Both the position numbers and the translations under genes were made by a program. A stretch of DNA of 64,000 bases from JANWVO01 sp037446555 (GTDB taxonomy: Bacteria; Acidobacteriota; Terriglobia; Bryobacterales; Bryobacteraceae), in assembly GCA_037446555.1 (NCBI GenBank), contig JBBIIK010000006.1, forward strand, positions 1 through 64,000, written 5' to 3'. Position 1 is the first letter of the stretch; each line of letters opens with the position of its first letter. The notes beneath the pieces are model-generated. The model was not told the origin of the DNA and did no database searches. It saw only the letters and a program-made list of their open reading frames with translations. Shown piece after piece: positions 17,647 through 27,500 of this stretch.

Positions 17647-17835
17647 GTTCCCTGCTCCGGAGAATCGCCCTAGATCATACCCGTTTCGGGGCAGTTTCCG
17701 CTAGTGCGCGAAATGCCCCATGACAGGAGCTCCCTCCGGCAAGTGGTGGCGGGCTGGGCGTTGAAAAATGGGAGGTTCGGATTCGGGATAGTTTGGTATG
17801 TCAGTTGCACCCCTCATGCCGGAGTCCAACCTATC

Positions 17836-18087
17836 ATGGCCTACGTTATTGTCGACACCTGCACCAAGGACAACCACTGCATCGAGGCGTGCCCGGTGAA
17901 CTGCATTCACCCGACGCCCGACGAGCCCGGTTACGAGGAAACCCCGCAGCTGTTCATACATCCCAGCGAGTGCATCGACTGCGGCGCCTGCGTGCCGGTG
18001 TGCCCCACGAATTCGATTTACATTCTGGAAGAACTGCCCGCCGAACTGGCGCACTTCGCCGAAAAGAACGCAGCCTATTACAACTGA
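17836..18087 (+). CDS. Seven-iron-type ferredoxin
   Basis: The 83-residue protein carries two iron-sulfur sites: C9, C15, C19 and C23 on the N-terminal side (C-x5-C-x3-C-P-V-N-C) and C46-x2-C49-x2-C52-x3-C56 near the C-terminus (ECIDCGACVPVC). This resembles the [3Fe-4S][4Fe-4S] ferredoxins that begin MAYVI and carry CIHP. It acts as a soluble electron carrier. The ATG at 17836 is preferred because upstream residues are not ferredoxin-like. It is monocistronic, with a strong terminator directly after. Confidence 0.9.
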   Translation: MAYVIVDTCTKDNHCIEACPVNCIHPTPDEPGYEETPQLFIHPSECIDCGACVPVCPTNSIYILEELPAELAHFAEKNAAYYN

Positions 18088-18137
18088 ATTGGCTGCGGTG
18101 CAGATGGCTTCGATCTTGTCTCCGCTCCTCCACTGAC

Positions 18138-18180
18138 GCGCCGGGCGGGCTACTCCTCCTCCGCCCGGCGCTCTTTCCTT
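18138..18180 (+). terminator. Rho-independent terminator after ferredoxin
   Basis: A perfect 11-base stem (18138-18148 with 18161-18171) is followed by TCTTTCCTT. It sits 51 bases after the ferredoxin stop and just before the end of the oppositely transcribed thioesterase gene, so it could act on both transcripts. Confidence 0.8.
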
Positions 18181-18187
18181 GAGTGGA

Positions 18188-18883
18188 TCAACGGCGGCGC
18201 CACCACTGTACGCCCGCAAACAGCCGCCCGTCGCCGGTGATCCGCTGGATCCGCTCCGGCGCCTCCTCCCGCTCCCAGGTGAGCAGGGTGATTTCCTCGC
18301 CAAGCCGGGCTTCCTCCAGAAAGTCGATCTGAACTGCAGAAGCATCCTCCGCGTTCGCGGCGGCTTCCGCCCATTCCAGCCAAGTGACGTTGTTGACGTG
18401 GTTGTTGATGTCGAGATCCTCCGCCTCCACCCGGTGACGGAACGATTGCGGCTGCCCCGCGGGCGGCTCCGGCAGAGGCGCGAAGCGAACCGGCGTCTCC
18501 TTATCCGGAAAATCCAGCTCCAGGAGAAAGCGCGGCAGGCGCACGGGGCGGCGGCGTTCCAGATCCACTACGAGCCACACTGAGACGGCTTCCACAAGGA
18601 CTTCGCCAGAGGCGGACAGGATCTCGAATTCGCGCCACGCGCGAGCGCCGGCAGTGCGGCTGGATGGCCATGTAATCACTTCCAGCACTTCGCCGGGACC
18701 CGGCCAGCGGATCGCGCGCAGGCTGAGCTGCGTGAGCATCCACGCGTGACCGGAGGCGCGCAGATCGCCAATTCCTACCCCCAGGGCTGCGGCGTGCTCC
18801 GCTGCGGCCTGCTCCAGGATGCGGGCGACACCAGAGGGCCCGCGGCGCAAGGCGATGCAGGAGGAGCGTCGAACCAAATTCAC
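18188..18883 (-). CDS. Acyl-ACP thioesterase-like (hotdog) protein
   Basis: The 231-residue protein has two hotdog halves. The second contains VEAEDLDINNHVNNVTWLEWA, the 'D.N.HVNN..Y..W' pattern of FatA/FatB-like acyl-ACP thioesterases, and the first ends with EAVSVWLVVDLERRRPVRLP, also typical. These release free fatty acids from acyl carrier protein in the cytoplasm. The start is GTG at 18883, five bases after the YqeY stop, so the two are co-transcribed. Confidence 0.8.
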   Translation of the reverse strand: MNLVRRSSCIALRRGPSGVARILEQAAAEHAAALGVGIGDLRASGHAWMLTQLSLRAIRWPGPGEVLEVITWPSSRTAGARAWREFEILSASGEVLVEAVSVWLVVDLERRRPVRLPRFLLELDFPDKETPVRFAPLPEPPAGQPQSFRHRVEAEDLDINNHVNNVTWLEWAEAAANAEDASAVQIDFLEEARLGEEITLLTWEREEAPERIQRITGDGRLFAGVQWWRRR

Positions 18884-18888
18884 GGGGC

Positions 18889-19335
18889 TCAGCCGAGGCG
18901 CGACTTCACCAGGTCGCTGAGCCGCTTGCCGTCGATGCGCTTGCCGGCCAGGCGGGCGCGGGCGGCGGCGATCACCTGACCCATCTGCTTCGGCCCTGAT
19001 GCGCCGGTTTCGGCCAGCGCGGCTTCGACAGCGGCCTGCATCTCCTCATCCGTGGCCGCAGCGGGCATGTAGGTTTCGATCAGTTTCAGCTCGGCCTCCT
19101 CGCGCTCGGCCAGATCCGGGCGTCCTCCCTGGAGGTAGAGTTCGGCGGCGTCGCGGCGCTGTTTGATGAGAGAGTTCAGGATCTTCAACTCCGCTGCCTC
19201 GTCCAGCGGCTTCATCGAGTCCACCTTCTCCTTCATGAGCGCGGCCTTCATCATGCGGAGCGTGGCCAGGCGGGCTTCATCGCGCGACTTCATCGCCGCG
19301 GCCATGTCTTTCTGAAGCTGTTCGAGAAGGGCCAT
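18889..19335 (-). CDS. yqeY: GatB/YqeY domain protein
   Basis: The 148-residue protein is a stand-alone YqeY: MALLEQLQKDMAAAMKSRDEARLATLRMMKAAL with helices to the C-terminal MGQVIAAARARLAGKRIDGKRLSDLVKSRL. The domain resembles the tail of amidotransferase GatB and is thought to bind tRNA, but its true role is not established. It is first in the minus-strand pair with the thioesterase and divergent from the aminotransferase at 19381 with a 45-base gap. Confidence 0.9.
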   Translation of the reverse strand: MALLEQLQKDMAAAMKSRDEARLATLRMMKAALMKEKVDSMKPLDEAAELKILNSLIKQRRDAAELYLQGGRPDLAEREEAELKLIETYMPAAATDEEMQAAVEAALAETGASGPKQMGQVIAAARARLAGKRIDGKRLSDLVKSRLG

Positions 19336-19380
19336 CTCTGGTATCCTAATAACCTATTTCCCTCTGATTTTCCCACAGCC

Positions 19381-20544
19381 ATGCATATCAAGAAGCAGCG
19401 ACTCCTGACTCCGGGGCCGACGCCTCTTCTGCCTCGCGCCCTGCACGCCATGATGGCGTCCGACATTCATCACCGGACGCAGGACTTCATCCAGTTGTAC
19501 CCGCGCGTGCTGGCAGACCTCAAAGAGGTCTACGGCACGCAGAACGACGTGCTGATTACAGTCAGCTCCGGCACCGGCGCCATGGAGGCGGCGGTGTCGA
19601 ACTTCTTCAGCGAAGGCGACCGGGTGGTCCTGCTCTCCGCAGGAAAATTCGGCGAGCGGTGGGTGGATCTGGCCAAGGCATACCGGCTGAACGCGGTGGT
19701 GCTGACGGCGGAATACGGCGACGTAGTGAGCCCGGAGCGCGTGGAGCAGGCGCTGCGCGAAAACCCCGACGCGAAGGGCGTGTTCTTCCAGGCATCCGAG
19801 ACCTCGACCGGCGCGGCGCACGACGTGCGCGCCATCGGCGAGATCGTGAAAAAGACGCAGGCGCTGTGCATCGTGGATGCGATCACGGGGCTGGGCACCA
19901 TGCCGCTGGACATCGACGGTTGGGGGCTGGACGTCGTGATCGGCGGCTCGCAGAAGGCTTTCATGATCCCGCCCGGGCTGGCATTCATCAGCGTGAGCGC
20001 GAAGGCGTGGGCACAGAGCGAGACGGCGCGGCTGCCGCGGATGTACTTCGACCTGAAACGCGAGAAGAAGATGGCGGACAAGGGCGAAAGCGCATGGACG
20101 CCGAACGTGAGCCACATTCTGGCGCTGGCCGAGGCTCTGGCCTATATCAAGCAGCTGGGAATGGCGAAGCTCGTGGAGAACGCGCAACTGCTGGCGCGGG
20201 CGACGCGCGCGGCGGCAGTGGAGCTGGGGCTCGAGCTGTTCGCGCCTGGTTCGCCGTCGTCTTCGGTGACGGCGGTGAAAGCGCCCGCCGGCATGGACTC
20301 CGGTGAGATCGTCAAGGCTTACCGCAGCCAGTTTGGATCGATCATCGCCAACGGGCAAGGGACGATGAAGGGCAAGATCTTCCGCATCGCGCATCTCGGC
20401 TATTTCGACTTTGCCGATTTGTTCGCGGTGATCGCCGAGCTGGAGCTGATCCTGCATGAAAAGGGCCTGCCGGTGAAGTTCGGCCAGGGCGTGGCGGCAG
20501 TGCAGAAGGTTTACGTGGAGGCCCGCAGCGGGAAGCAGTCATGA
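19381..20544 (+). CDS. Class V aminotransferase (phosphoserine/alanine-glyoxylate type)
   Basis: The 387-residue protein begins with RLLTPGPTPLLPRALHAM, has the cofactor-contacting SSGTGAMEAAVSN, ETSTGAAHDV, and the PLP-lysine region VIGGSQKAFMIPPGLAF. This is the serine-pyruvate/alanine-glyoxylate aminotransferase branch, which often serves as phosphoserine aminotransferase in bacteria lacking classic SerC. It overlaps serA by four bases (ATGA), so serine biosynthesis is the most likely role; a glyoxylate role is possible. Confidence 0.88.
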   Translation: MHIKKQRLLTPGPTPLLPRALHAMMASDIHHRTQDFIQLYPRVLADLKEVYGTQNDVLITVSSGTGAMEAAVSNFFSEGDRVVLLSAGKFGERWVDLAKAYRLNAVVLTAEYGDVVSPERVEQALRENPDAKGVFFQASETSTGAAHDVRAIGEIVKKTQALCIVDAITGLGTMPLDIDGWGLDVVIGGSQKAFMIPPGLAFISVSAKAWAQSETARLPRMYFDLKREKKMADKGESAWTPNVSHILALAEALAYIKQLGMAKLVENAQLLARATRAAAVELGLELFAPGSPSSSVTAVKAPAGMDSGEIVKAYRSQFGSIIANGQGTMKGKIFRIAHLGYFDFADLFAVIAELELILHEKGLPVKFGQGVAAVQKVYVEARSGKQS

Positions 20545-22133
20545 AGATCCTTGTGGCAGAGCCGATGTCTCCGGCGGCGCTGGAGCTGCTGCGCCGCCAG
20601 CCGGGCTTTGAGGTGATCGAGTCCAATCCGAAGGAGTATGAGCAACGCCTTGGCGACTGCGAGGCGATGCTGGTGCGCAGCGCCGTCAAGGTGAAGGCGG
20701 AGACGCTGGCCAAGGCGCCGAAGCTGCGCGTGATCGGGCGCGCGGGCGTAGGCGTGGACAACGTGGATCTGGCGGCTGCCACGGCCGCGGGCGTGCTGGT
20801 GATGAACACGCCCGGCGGCAACGCGGTAAGCGTGGCCGAGCATACGCTGGCCCTGATGCTGGCGCTGGCCCGCATGATCCCGGAAGCCAACGCATCCACG
20901 CGCGCGGGCAAGTGGGAGAAGAAGAAGTTTCTCGGAAACGAGCTGCGCGGCAAGACGCTGGGCATCGTGGGTCTGGGCAACATCGGCCAGGAGGTGGTGC
21001 GGCGCGCGCGGGGGTTCGAGATGCGCGTGCTGGCGTCGGATCCTTACGTGAACCCGGTGACGGCGGCGGATCTGGGCGCGGAGCTGGTGTCGCTGGATGA
21101 GCTGATCGCGCAGTCCGATTACATCAGCCTGCACCTGGGGCTCACGCCCGAGACGCGCGGCATGATCAACGCGCAAACCATCGCCCGCATGAAGCCGGGT
21201 GTGCGAATCATCAACTGCGCGCGCGGCGAGCTGATTGACCAGGAAGCTCTGGCCGAGGCGCTCGCCGCGGGCAAAGTGGCGGGCGCGGGTCTGGACGTAT
21301 TCTCGCCGGAGCCGCTGCCCGAGGGCCATCCGCTTCTGTCAGCGCCGAACCTGATCGCTACACCCCACATTGCCGGATCCACCGAGGAGGCGCAGGAGAT
21401 CGTCGGTATCCGCATTGTCGAGCAGATGGTGGAGTACCTGCTGCACGGCGTGGCCATCAACGCCGTCAACATGCCGGCGGTGGCGCCGGAACAGTACCGC
21501 GCCATCAGCCCCTATATCGAGCTGGCGGAACGGCTGGGGCGCTTCGCGTCGTTCATCGCTGGCGACAACCCGCAGGCGGTGCGGATCATCTACCGCGGAC
21601 GCATTGCCGAGCTCAACACCAACCTGCTGCGCAACGCCGCGCTGGCGGGCGTGCTCAGCCGCAGCCTGGCGTCGCGCGCGAACCTCGTCAACTCCATGCA
21701 ATTGGCGGCGCAGCGCAACCTCACTGTGACCGAGGCGCACCAGCCGCGCGGCGGCGCGACAGATTCGATTCAGGTGGAAATCGTGGCCGCCGCGTCGGCC
21801 ACTTCCGTCACCGGAGGCGTCGTCATGGACAAGCCGCGGCTGCTGTCGATCGACGGCATCCCCGTGGAAATCACGCTCGCCGGACATCTGATCTATATGC
21901 GAAACCAGGACGTGCCCGGAGTCATCGGCCACGTGGGCGGCATCCTCGGGCGCAACCAGATCAATATCGCCAACTTCTCTCTCGGCCGGCAGGAAAAGCC
22001 CGCCGAGCCTGGGCGCCCGCTGGAGGCGGTGGCCTTGGTGGAGGTCGACTCTCCCGTCAGCGAACCGATCCTCGCCGAGCTGCGCGGCCATCCGGCAGTA
22101 AAGCTTGCCGTGACGGTCGAGCCGGGCGGCTGA
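20541..22133 (+). CDS. serA: D-3-phosphoglycerate dehydrogenase
   Basis: The 530-residue protein has the NAD-binding GIVGLGNIGQEV and the 2-hydroxyacid dehydrogenase catalytic blocks (NCARGELIDQEAL; the APNLIATPHIAGST histidine), then an intervening domain and a C-terminal ACT domain (VPGVIGHVGGILGRNQINIA). This is the long form of SerA that oxidises 3-phosphoglycerate, the first step of serine synthesis, and the ACT domain suggests serine control. It is translationally coupled to the aminotransferase upstream. Confidence 0.93.
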   Translation: MKILVAEPMSPAALELLRRQPGFEVIESNPKEYEQRLGDCEAMLVRSAVKVKAETLAKAPKLRVIGRAGVGVDNVDLAAATAAGVLVMNTPGGNAVSVAEHTLALMLALARMIPEANASTRAGKWEKKKFLGNELRGKTLGIVGLGNIGQEVVRRARGFEMRVLASDPYVNPVTAADLGAELVSLDELIAQSDYISLHLGLTPETRGMINAQTIARMKPGVRIINCARGELIDQEALAEALAAGKVAGAGLDVFSPEPLPEGHPLLSAPNLIATPHIAGSTEEAQEIVGIRIVEQMVEYLLHGVAINAVNMPAVAPEQYRAISPYIELAERLGRFASFIAGDNPQAVRIIYRGRIAELNTNLLRNAALAGVLSRSLASRANLVNSMQLAAQRNLTVTEAHQPRGGATDSIQVEIVAAASATSVTGGVVMDKPRLLSIDGIPVEITLAGHLIYMRNQDVPGVIGHVGGILGRNQINIANFSLGRQEKPAEPGRPLEAVALVEVDSPVSEPILAELRGHPAVKLAVTVEPGG

Positions 22134-22162
22134 GCGGCGCAAGGCGCCGCGCGAGCTCGAGG

Positions 22163-22186
22163 GGCGGCTCCGTTGCCGCCTCTTTT
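22163..22186 (+). terminator. Rho-independent terminator after serA
   Basis: GGCGGC at 22163-22168 pairs with GCCGCC at 22175-22180 and extends outward with further pairs through the T-rich TCTTTT (22181-22186). A second, perfect hairpin (GCGGCGC at 22134-22140 with GCGCCGC at 22144-22150) starts directly at the serA stop. Confidence 0.7.
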
Positions 22187-22274
22187 CGCTCCGTGTTACC
22201 ATAAAGGTGCCTCGTGGACTGCGCTTCCTTCAAGAATCAGTCCCAATCCCCGACGGAGCTAGCTTCCCATCTCA

Positions 22275-22688
22275 ATGAGTTCAACCGTTTTCCTCGGTAA
22301 TCTTCCGCCGTGGGTCACTGCCGATGACATCAAGGCGTGGCTCGTTGCGGAAAACCTGGTGGCCGATTCAGTCAAAGTCATCCGGCACCCCGAGACGCAG
22401 GAGTCGAAGGGGTTCGCCTTCATCGAAGCGCCGAACGAAGAAGAAATGCACGCCATTATCAAGCGCTTCGACCGTGCTCCCCTCGAAGACCGGCTGCTGC
22501 GCGCCAATCCGGCGCAGCCGCCGAAGTCGAAGGGCAGCCGTGGCCCCGCCCCGCGTGCGCAGCAGCCGCAGGGTGCTCCTGCCGCCGCGCAGGGCGCGCC
22601 AGAGCGGCGCTCGCGCGGCGGGCGCAAGCACCGCAAGCCCAGCGGGCCGCCTAGCGCGTTCGCTGAAGAGCTTGCCAAGGCCCTGTAA
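22275..22688 (+). CDS. RRM-domain RNA-binding protein
   Basis: The 137-residue protein has an N-terminal RRM: VFLGNLPPWV (RNP2) and ESKGFAFIEA (RNP1), followed by a low-complexity, basic, Pro/Gln/Arg-rich tail (for example RGGRKHRKPSG). Bacterial proteins of this size bind single-stranded RNA and are often cold- or stress-inducible. It has a longish leader after the serA terminator, which could be involved in regulation but shows no defined structure I can support. Confidence 0.85.
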   Translation: MSSTVFLGNLPPWVTADDIKAWLVAENLVADSVKVIRHPETQESKGFAFIEAPNEEEMHAIIKRFDRAPLEDRLLRANPAQPPKSKGSRGPAPRAQQPQGAPAAAQGAPERRSRGGRKHRKPSGPPSAFAEELAKAL

Positions 22689-22820
22689 CCCGCGCATGCT
22701 GCCGGCCCGCCCCGTACGAGGCCGGCACAGGCGGTTTCGTCTCCAGCCTGTCTTCCCGCCTGACCGCCCTCCCTGCTATCGTGTTAGGTTCAACTCACGT
22801 TGCAAGGAGTGTGAGCATTC

Positions 22821-23840
22821 ATGCGAGTGGTCGCGGGCGTTGATCTCGGCGGCAATGCCGTCAACTACACATTTCTGACCGGCGACGAGAGGTTCCTGAT
22901 CGAGTCGCTGTTTGAATACCCATCCAGATCCAAGGAGGGTCCCGCGGTCTGCCTTCAGCAGATCCTGGACGGCCTTCACGTCGCTCTCAAGCAGGCCGGC
23001 GTTTCGATGGAGGACGTGGCCGTCGTCGGACTCGACACCCCGGGCCCGGCCAGCGCCGACGGCGTGCTCAGTGCCCGCGGATCGACGAACTTCGTGCATC
23101 CGGATTGGGCGGGTTTCGATATCCGCGCGGGGCTGGAAGCGAAACTCAACCGCCCGGTGATCTACCTCAACGACGGCAACGCGGGTGCGCTGTGGGGCCA
23201 CTTCCATCTGTTCGGGGCGCACTCCGGCTCCACGTCCATCTCTGCAATCATCGGCACGGGGCTCGGTGGCGGCGTCATCCTCGGGCAGACGGTGGTGAAG
23301 GGCCGCAAGGGCTTCGGGGGCGAACTCGGACACGTGCTGATTCCGTATCAGAGCATCCCTTTTCTGGAGGGCATCCGCCCGCGCTGCAACTGTGGCCGCA
23401 CTGGCGACCTCGAGTCGCTTTGCTCCCTCACCGCCATTGAGGTCAACTACCTCCCCTACTTTCAGCCGAAGTATCCCGACCACGAGCTCTTCCGCATGGG
23501 CAACCTGCATCAGGCCGCCAAGCTCGTTCGCGGCATGGCCGAAAAAGGCGACCCGCTCTGTCGGGAGATCTTCCGCGGGCAGGCTCACGCTCTTGGGCTG
23601 TTCTTCGACGAAATGGTGAATACGTTCGATCCCGACGCCCTGATCGTCGGCGGCGGCGCCATCGAGACCGGCCCGGAGTTCCAGCAGTGGTTCCTGTCCG
23701 AGATCCGCGCCGGCATGCCGGAACAGCGCGAGGAGCAGGCCGACATCCCCATCCACATCATGCCGAATGGCGACACCGCCGGCGCCCGCGGCGCCGCCAT
23801 CGAGGCGCTCCGCTTCGCCCGTGAGCGCTCCCTGCTCTGA
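22821..23840 (+). CDS. ROK-family sugar kinase/regulator-like protein
   Basis: The 339-residue protein has the ASKHA phosphate loop (GVDLGGNAVNY), the catalytic LNDGNA with D118 and an EGH-like GELGH (E168-H171). The zinc motif of ROK proteins is C-x-C-G-x2-G-C-x-E; here it reads C189-N-C191-GRTG-D196-LE, so the third cysteine is replaced by aspartate. No DNA-binding domain is present, so it should be a kinase for a hexose or N-acyl hexosamine rather than a repressor. It is monocistronic, with AAGGAGTG upstream of the ATG. Confidence 0.85.
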   Translation: MRVVAGVDLGGNAVNYTFLTGDERFLIESLFEYPSRSKEGPAVCLQQILDGLHVALKQAGVSMEDVAVVGLDTPGPASADGVLSARGSTNFVHPDWAGFDIRAGLEAKLNRPVIYLNDGNAGALWGHFHLFGAHSGSTSISAIIGTGLGGGVILGQTVVKGRKGFGGELGHVLIPYQSIPFLEGIRPRCNCGRTGDLESLCSLTAIEVNYLPYFQPKYPDHELFRMGNLHQAAKLVRGMAEKGDPLCREIFRGQAHALGLFFDEMVNTFDPDALIVGGGAIETGPEFQQWFLSEIRAGMPEQREEQADIPIHIMPNGDTAGARGAAIEALRFARERSLL

Positions 23841-23899
23841 GGCGGCGGTAACCTGCCGCCCGCCGCTTGCGCTATTCTTCAGGAACGGAATCGACTGCC

Positions 23900-24484
23900 A
23901 TGCCATCCACCACACGAATCTCCCGGCGCGTCGCGCTCGCCCTGTGCTGCGTCCTGCTCACCGTCCCGGCGCAGACGCCCCAGGCGAAGCGCACCCCGGA
24001 TGTCCCGTTTGTCCCGACCACCGAGCGAGCCGTCGAGGCGATGCTCGATCTGGCCAAGGTCACTAAGAACGATCTGGTCTACGATCTCGGCTGCGGCGAC
24101 GGGCGCATCGTGATCACTGCCGCCAAGAAGTACGGCGCCCGCGGCGTCGGCATCGACATCAACCCCGAGCGCATCGCCGAAGCCCGCGCAAACGCTAAGA
24201 GAGAGGGCGTCGAACACCTGGTCAAGTTCATCGAGCAGGACCTGTTCGAAGCCGACATCCGGGAATCCTCCGTCGTAACGCTGTTCCTGCTGTCCAGCGT
24301 CAACCTCAAGCTCCGCCCGAAGCTGCTCGCCGAGCTTAAGCCCGGCACGCGCGTCGTCTCGAATACATTCGACATGGGCGACTGGAAGCCAGACAAGGAA
24401 TTCTCGCTCGATGACAACGGCGAGGATTCCTACCTCAGCCACAAGTTCTTCCTGTGGATCATTCCGCAGAAACAGGCCAAGTAG
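23900..24484 (+). CDS. SAM-dependent methyltransferase with a signal peptide
   Basis: The 194-residue protein starts with a leader (RRVALALCCVLLTVPAQ) and then a class I methyltransferase core: motif I VYDLGCGDGRI, GIDINPERIAEA (acidic end of strand 2), and a VVTLFLLSSVNLKLRP strand. A secreted SAM-dependent enzyme is unusual, because SAM is cytoplasmic; the leader could be a membrane anchor with the domain inside. An ATG at 23900 is used. The substrate is unknown. It is convergent with the gene at 24501. Confidence 0.8.
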   Translation: MPSTTRISRRVALALCCVLLTVPAQTPQAKRTPDVPFVPTTERAVEAMLDLAKVTKNDLVYDLGCGDGRIVITAAKKYGARGVGIDINPERIAEARANAKREGVEHLVKFIEQDLFEADIRESSVVTLFLLSSVNLKLRPKLLAELKPGTRVVSNTFDMGDWKPDKEFSLDDNGEDSYLSHKFFLWIIPQKQAK

Positions 24485-24500
24485 CTGGCCGCGGCAACCC

Positions 24501-27500
24501 TTACTCCGGCACTGTGAACGTCCCCACGATCCGCCCCATGCCGCAGGTGACCCGGTACCGGTAGGTGCCCGGTGCCAGCGGTGAGAATACCAGGCGCCGC
24601 GTTCGCGGTCCGCCTCTGTCCAGCTCGTCTCCTGCGTCATCCGGGTTTGAGAACCAGGTAGAACTCACTGCGTACCGGCACGCCGCTAGCGTTGGCGCCT
24701 CATAGTGGATCTCTGCCTTGCCTGGCGCGACGAACACTTTCAGGGAATAAGGCTCCACGCGCGGCACAAGGGCATAGCGCTGGTCAAACTTCCGCTGCTC
24801 GAGTCCGGTACCCATCCCAATGGCTCTGTTGTAAGCCTCCAGGCCAGATCCCAGCGCTCCGGTCACGTCGTGAAACGTGCTCAGCGCGTTTACCCAAAGG
24901 TTCGGGTAGGTATGGCCGGACAGGATGTCTCCCATTGTGCGCCATTCCGCATTCACCACGGACGACGTGGTATGCGGTTCAGCTTTCGTGCCCCAGTAGC
25001 CGCGCCCTCCGGGGCAGACAGTGAAGGTCGTTGTTCCAGCCCCCGGGCTCTTTGCGCAGGTGCGAATGTATTCGTTGTCGATTTTCCAAATCGCAGTAGA
25101 ACTGCCAGGCACGTTGATACATCCGGCCGTTGCAGTGACACAATTGATCGTGAATGAGGAGGCCCCCGCTGAAATGTCTTGCGTCAGCGACACTGGCGGA
25201 TTCCTCGCCGCGATAAACCGCTCCCACGTTGTGATGAGTCCATTCGCATCCTGCAACGGCATCCGGTAGTCACCGAAGTACAGAATCGGCTTGCGCGCGT
25301 GCAGCATGCCGTCGATGTAAGATCGTCCGATAGCGCTGGCACTGTACTCGAATAACCGCTTCCCGTTAACCCGCATGGCCCCCGTCTGACGCATCCAGCC
25401 AAGGTGCATAACCAGGTAGCTGACCATCCATGGCGAGGTTCCGGTAATACCACCGTACGCGCTGAACGACGAGGAGCCAAGCCCCACCATCGGCAACGGA
25501 TTCTCCGTCCACCTCAACTGCGCCAGTCCGTGGCACCACGCGGTCGCCGACTTGTAGAGCGTTCCTGCAATGTACAGCGTGTTTCCGGACACCAGGGGCG
25601 CAGCTGCCGCATCCTGAATCACCACCCTTCCGCCTGGGATGTAGTACCAGTCCCGCCCTGTATCTTGCCCATAGACTCCAACTGTCTTCGACACCCCGTT
25701 GACCGTCAGGGAGGTGATGGCGTTGATGCCGTTTTGGGCATCGCTGGAGATGTAGAAGATCTTCCGCTGCCCATTGGGCTTCTGAACCGTCGTCGAGTTG
25801 ATGGTGGTGGTGAAACTCTCAACGTAGGACGTACTGTTGCAGTTGCTCAACACCTGGTCGCTATAGATGCCGTTGCGGATGTTGAATACTCCTTCATAGG
25901 CAGCGTCGTTGTTCTTCAGCTTGTTGGCCAGGTAGTTTCTCTCCGGCGACTCCGGGCTGAGCAGAAAGGCCCAGAACATTTCCTTCAGGATGCGGGCCGG
26001 AATTCGAGGATTGGAGCTGTCGTACTGGACTCCGAGATCATAGTGCCGCCCGTACGCCGGGTGGTCCCAGTTCATCCAGAAAGCCGCCGACTGTTGAAGC
26101 GACTGGAGATAGGTATACCGCCCGGTGAGGATGTAGGGCAGGGAGAACAGCGAGGGCCAGTGTGCGCCATCTGGCTGCCATATATGCGTTGTTGCCGGGC
26201 AACCAGAGCAGATATACACCGCCGGATAGGCGCCATAAGAATCGTACGTCCCGGTCCTGCCGTCCGGGTGAGCGCTGATGGATTTGATCCTTCCAAAGGA
26301 AGAAGTGGTCTGATCCGATGGCCAGTCCAGGTAGTTCCTGTAGGATGGCGTCATCCCGGTCAGGCTTTCGCGGTAGTGGATCGGAATCGTTACCGCTGCA
26401 TCGCCGGAGCCGGCAATGAGCCTCTCCAGCGCCTGGAGTTTGGTCGCGACACTGAAGCGGCTGTCGCCCATCGCGTACAGGTAATACAGCTGGAAGCGCG
26501 GAAGAATCCCAAAATTGTTGCTATCCCCCGTGCCCGGCATGTCGGTTTTGATGTATGCGCACGGATTCTGGGTCGTGCAAGAACGCGGATCAGGACGGCC
26601 TTGGTCGTCCGTGCCGACACTGCTGGGCCACTGCGCCAATGCGCTGGAAAGCGTTGCCGAATCCAGTTGAATTGAGATGTCGTAGGAAGGAAGGATGCGT
26701 GTGGCCACGAGGTAGGCCAGGTTCCGGTCCACCACAATCGCCCCCGTAGCTGTTCCGCTCCAGGCATAGTAGGAACTCGCCGCTTTTGCGGCCAGGTCAT
26801 AGTTGGTCTTGGAATAGACAACCGACAGCGGACTGCCGGCAAGAAATTCAAGATTGAACCTCTGGTTCTGCAGCTTGGTCCACCACGAATTCTCCACCCG
26901 GAAACCCGTTTCCACTCCGCCCCATCCCGGGTAGAAGCTCAACTCGAACATTGGGTGAATGCTCTTGTACGTATCACTCGATGGGGCCTGCCAGTTGCTG
27001 CCGTCCCACTGCCAGCCGAAGTCGTAGGTGAATCCGATGTCCTCAACAATCACGCGCGTCACCACCGGGCCGCGCAGCCAGTACCTCCAAGCCCCGGCGG
27101 CTAGCATCGTTTTCGCTTTGGCGCTGTAAGTGATCGAGTTTGCTGTCCCGCGGATCTCGGCATCCCAGCTGCCGCTCAGGAAATTGGCCATGCCGTTCTG
27201 ATCCAGGGCCGCCGCCTCGCAAGTTGCTTGGTTCCCCAAATGGCATGCGTTCGCGTCGGGGACGAAGTCCACCGTCACCTGCCCGTTGGCACTCAGATTG
27301 ACCGGGAAGCTGACAAACGCCGAAAGCACACTCCCGTCCGGCCACCGGCTCTTCACATCCGCTTGCCAAGCCGAAGGGACGGAACCGTTGATCCTTGGCT
27401 TCGGGTATGTTCCTGATGGGAACTCGCCCTCGACAAACAGCATCAATGCCGTGAAAGGGCGGCTCGACTGCGCCGAGCCGCTCGCTTCATGAATGACTAT

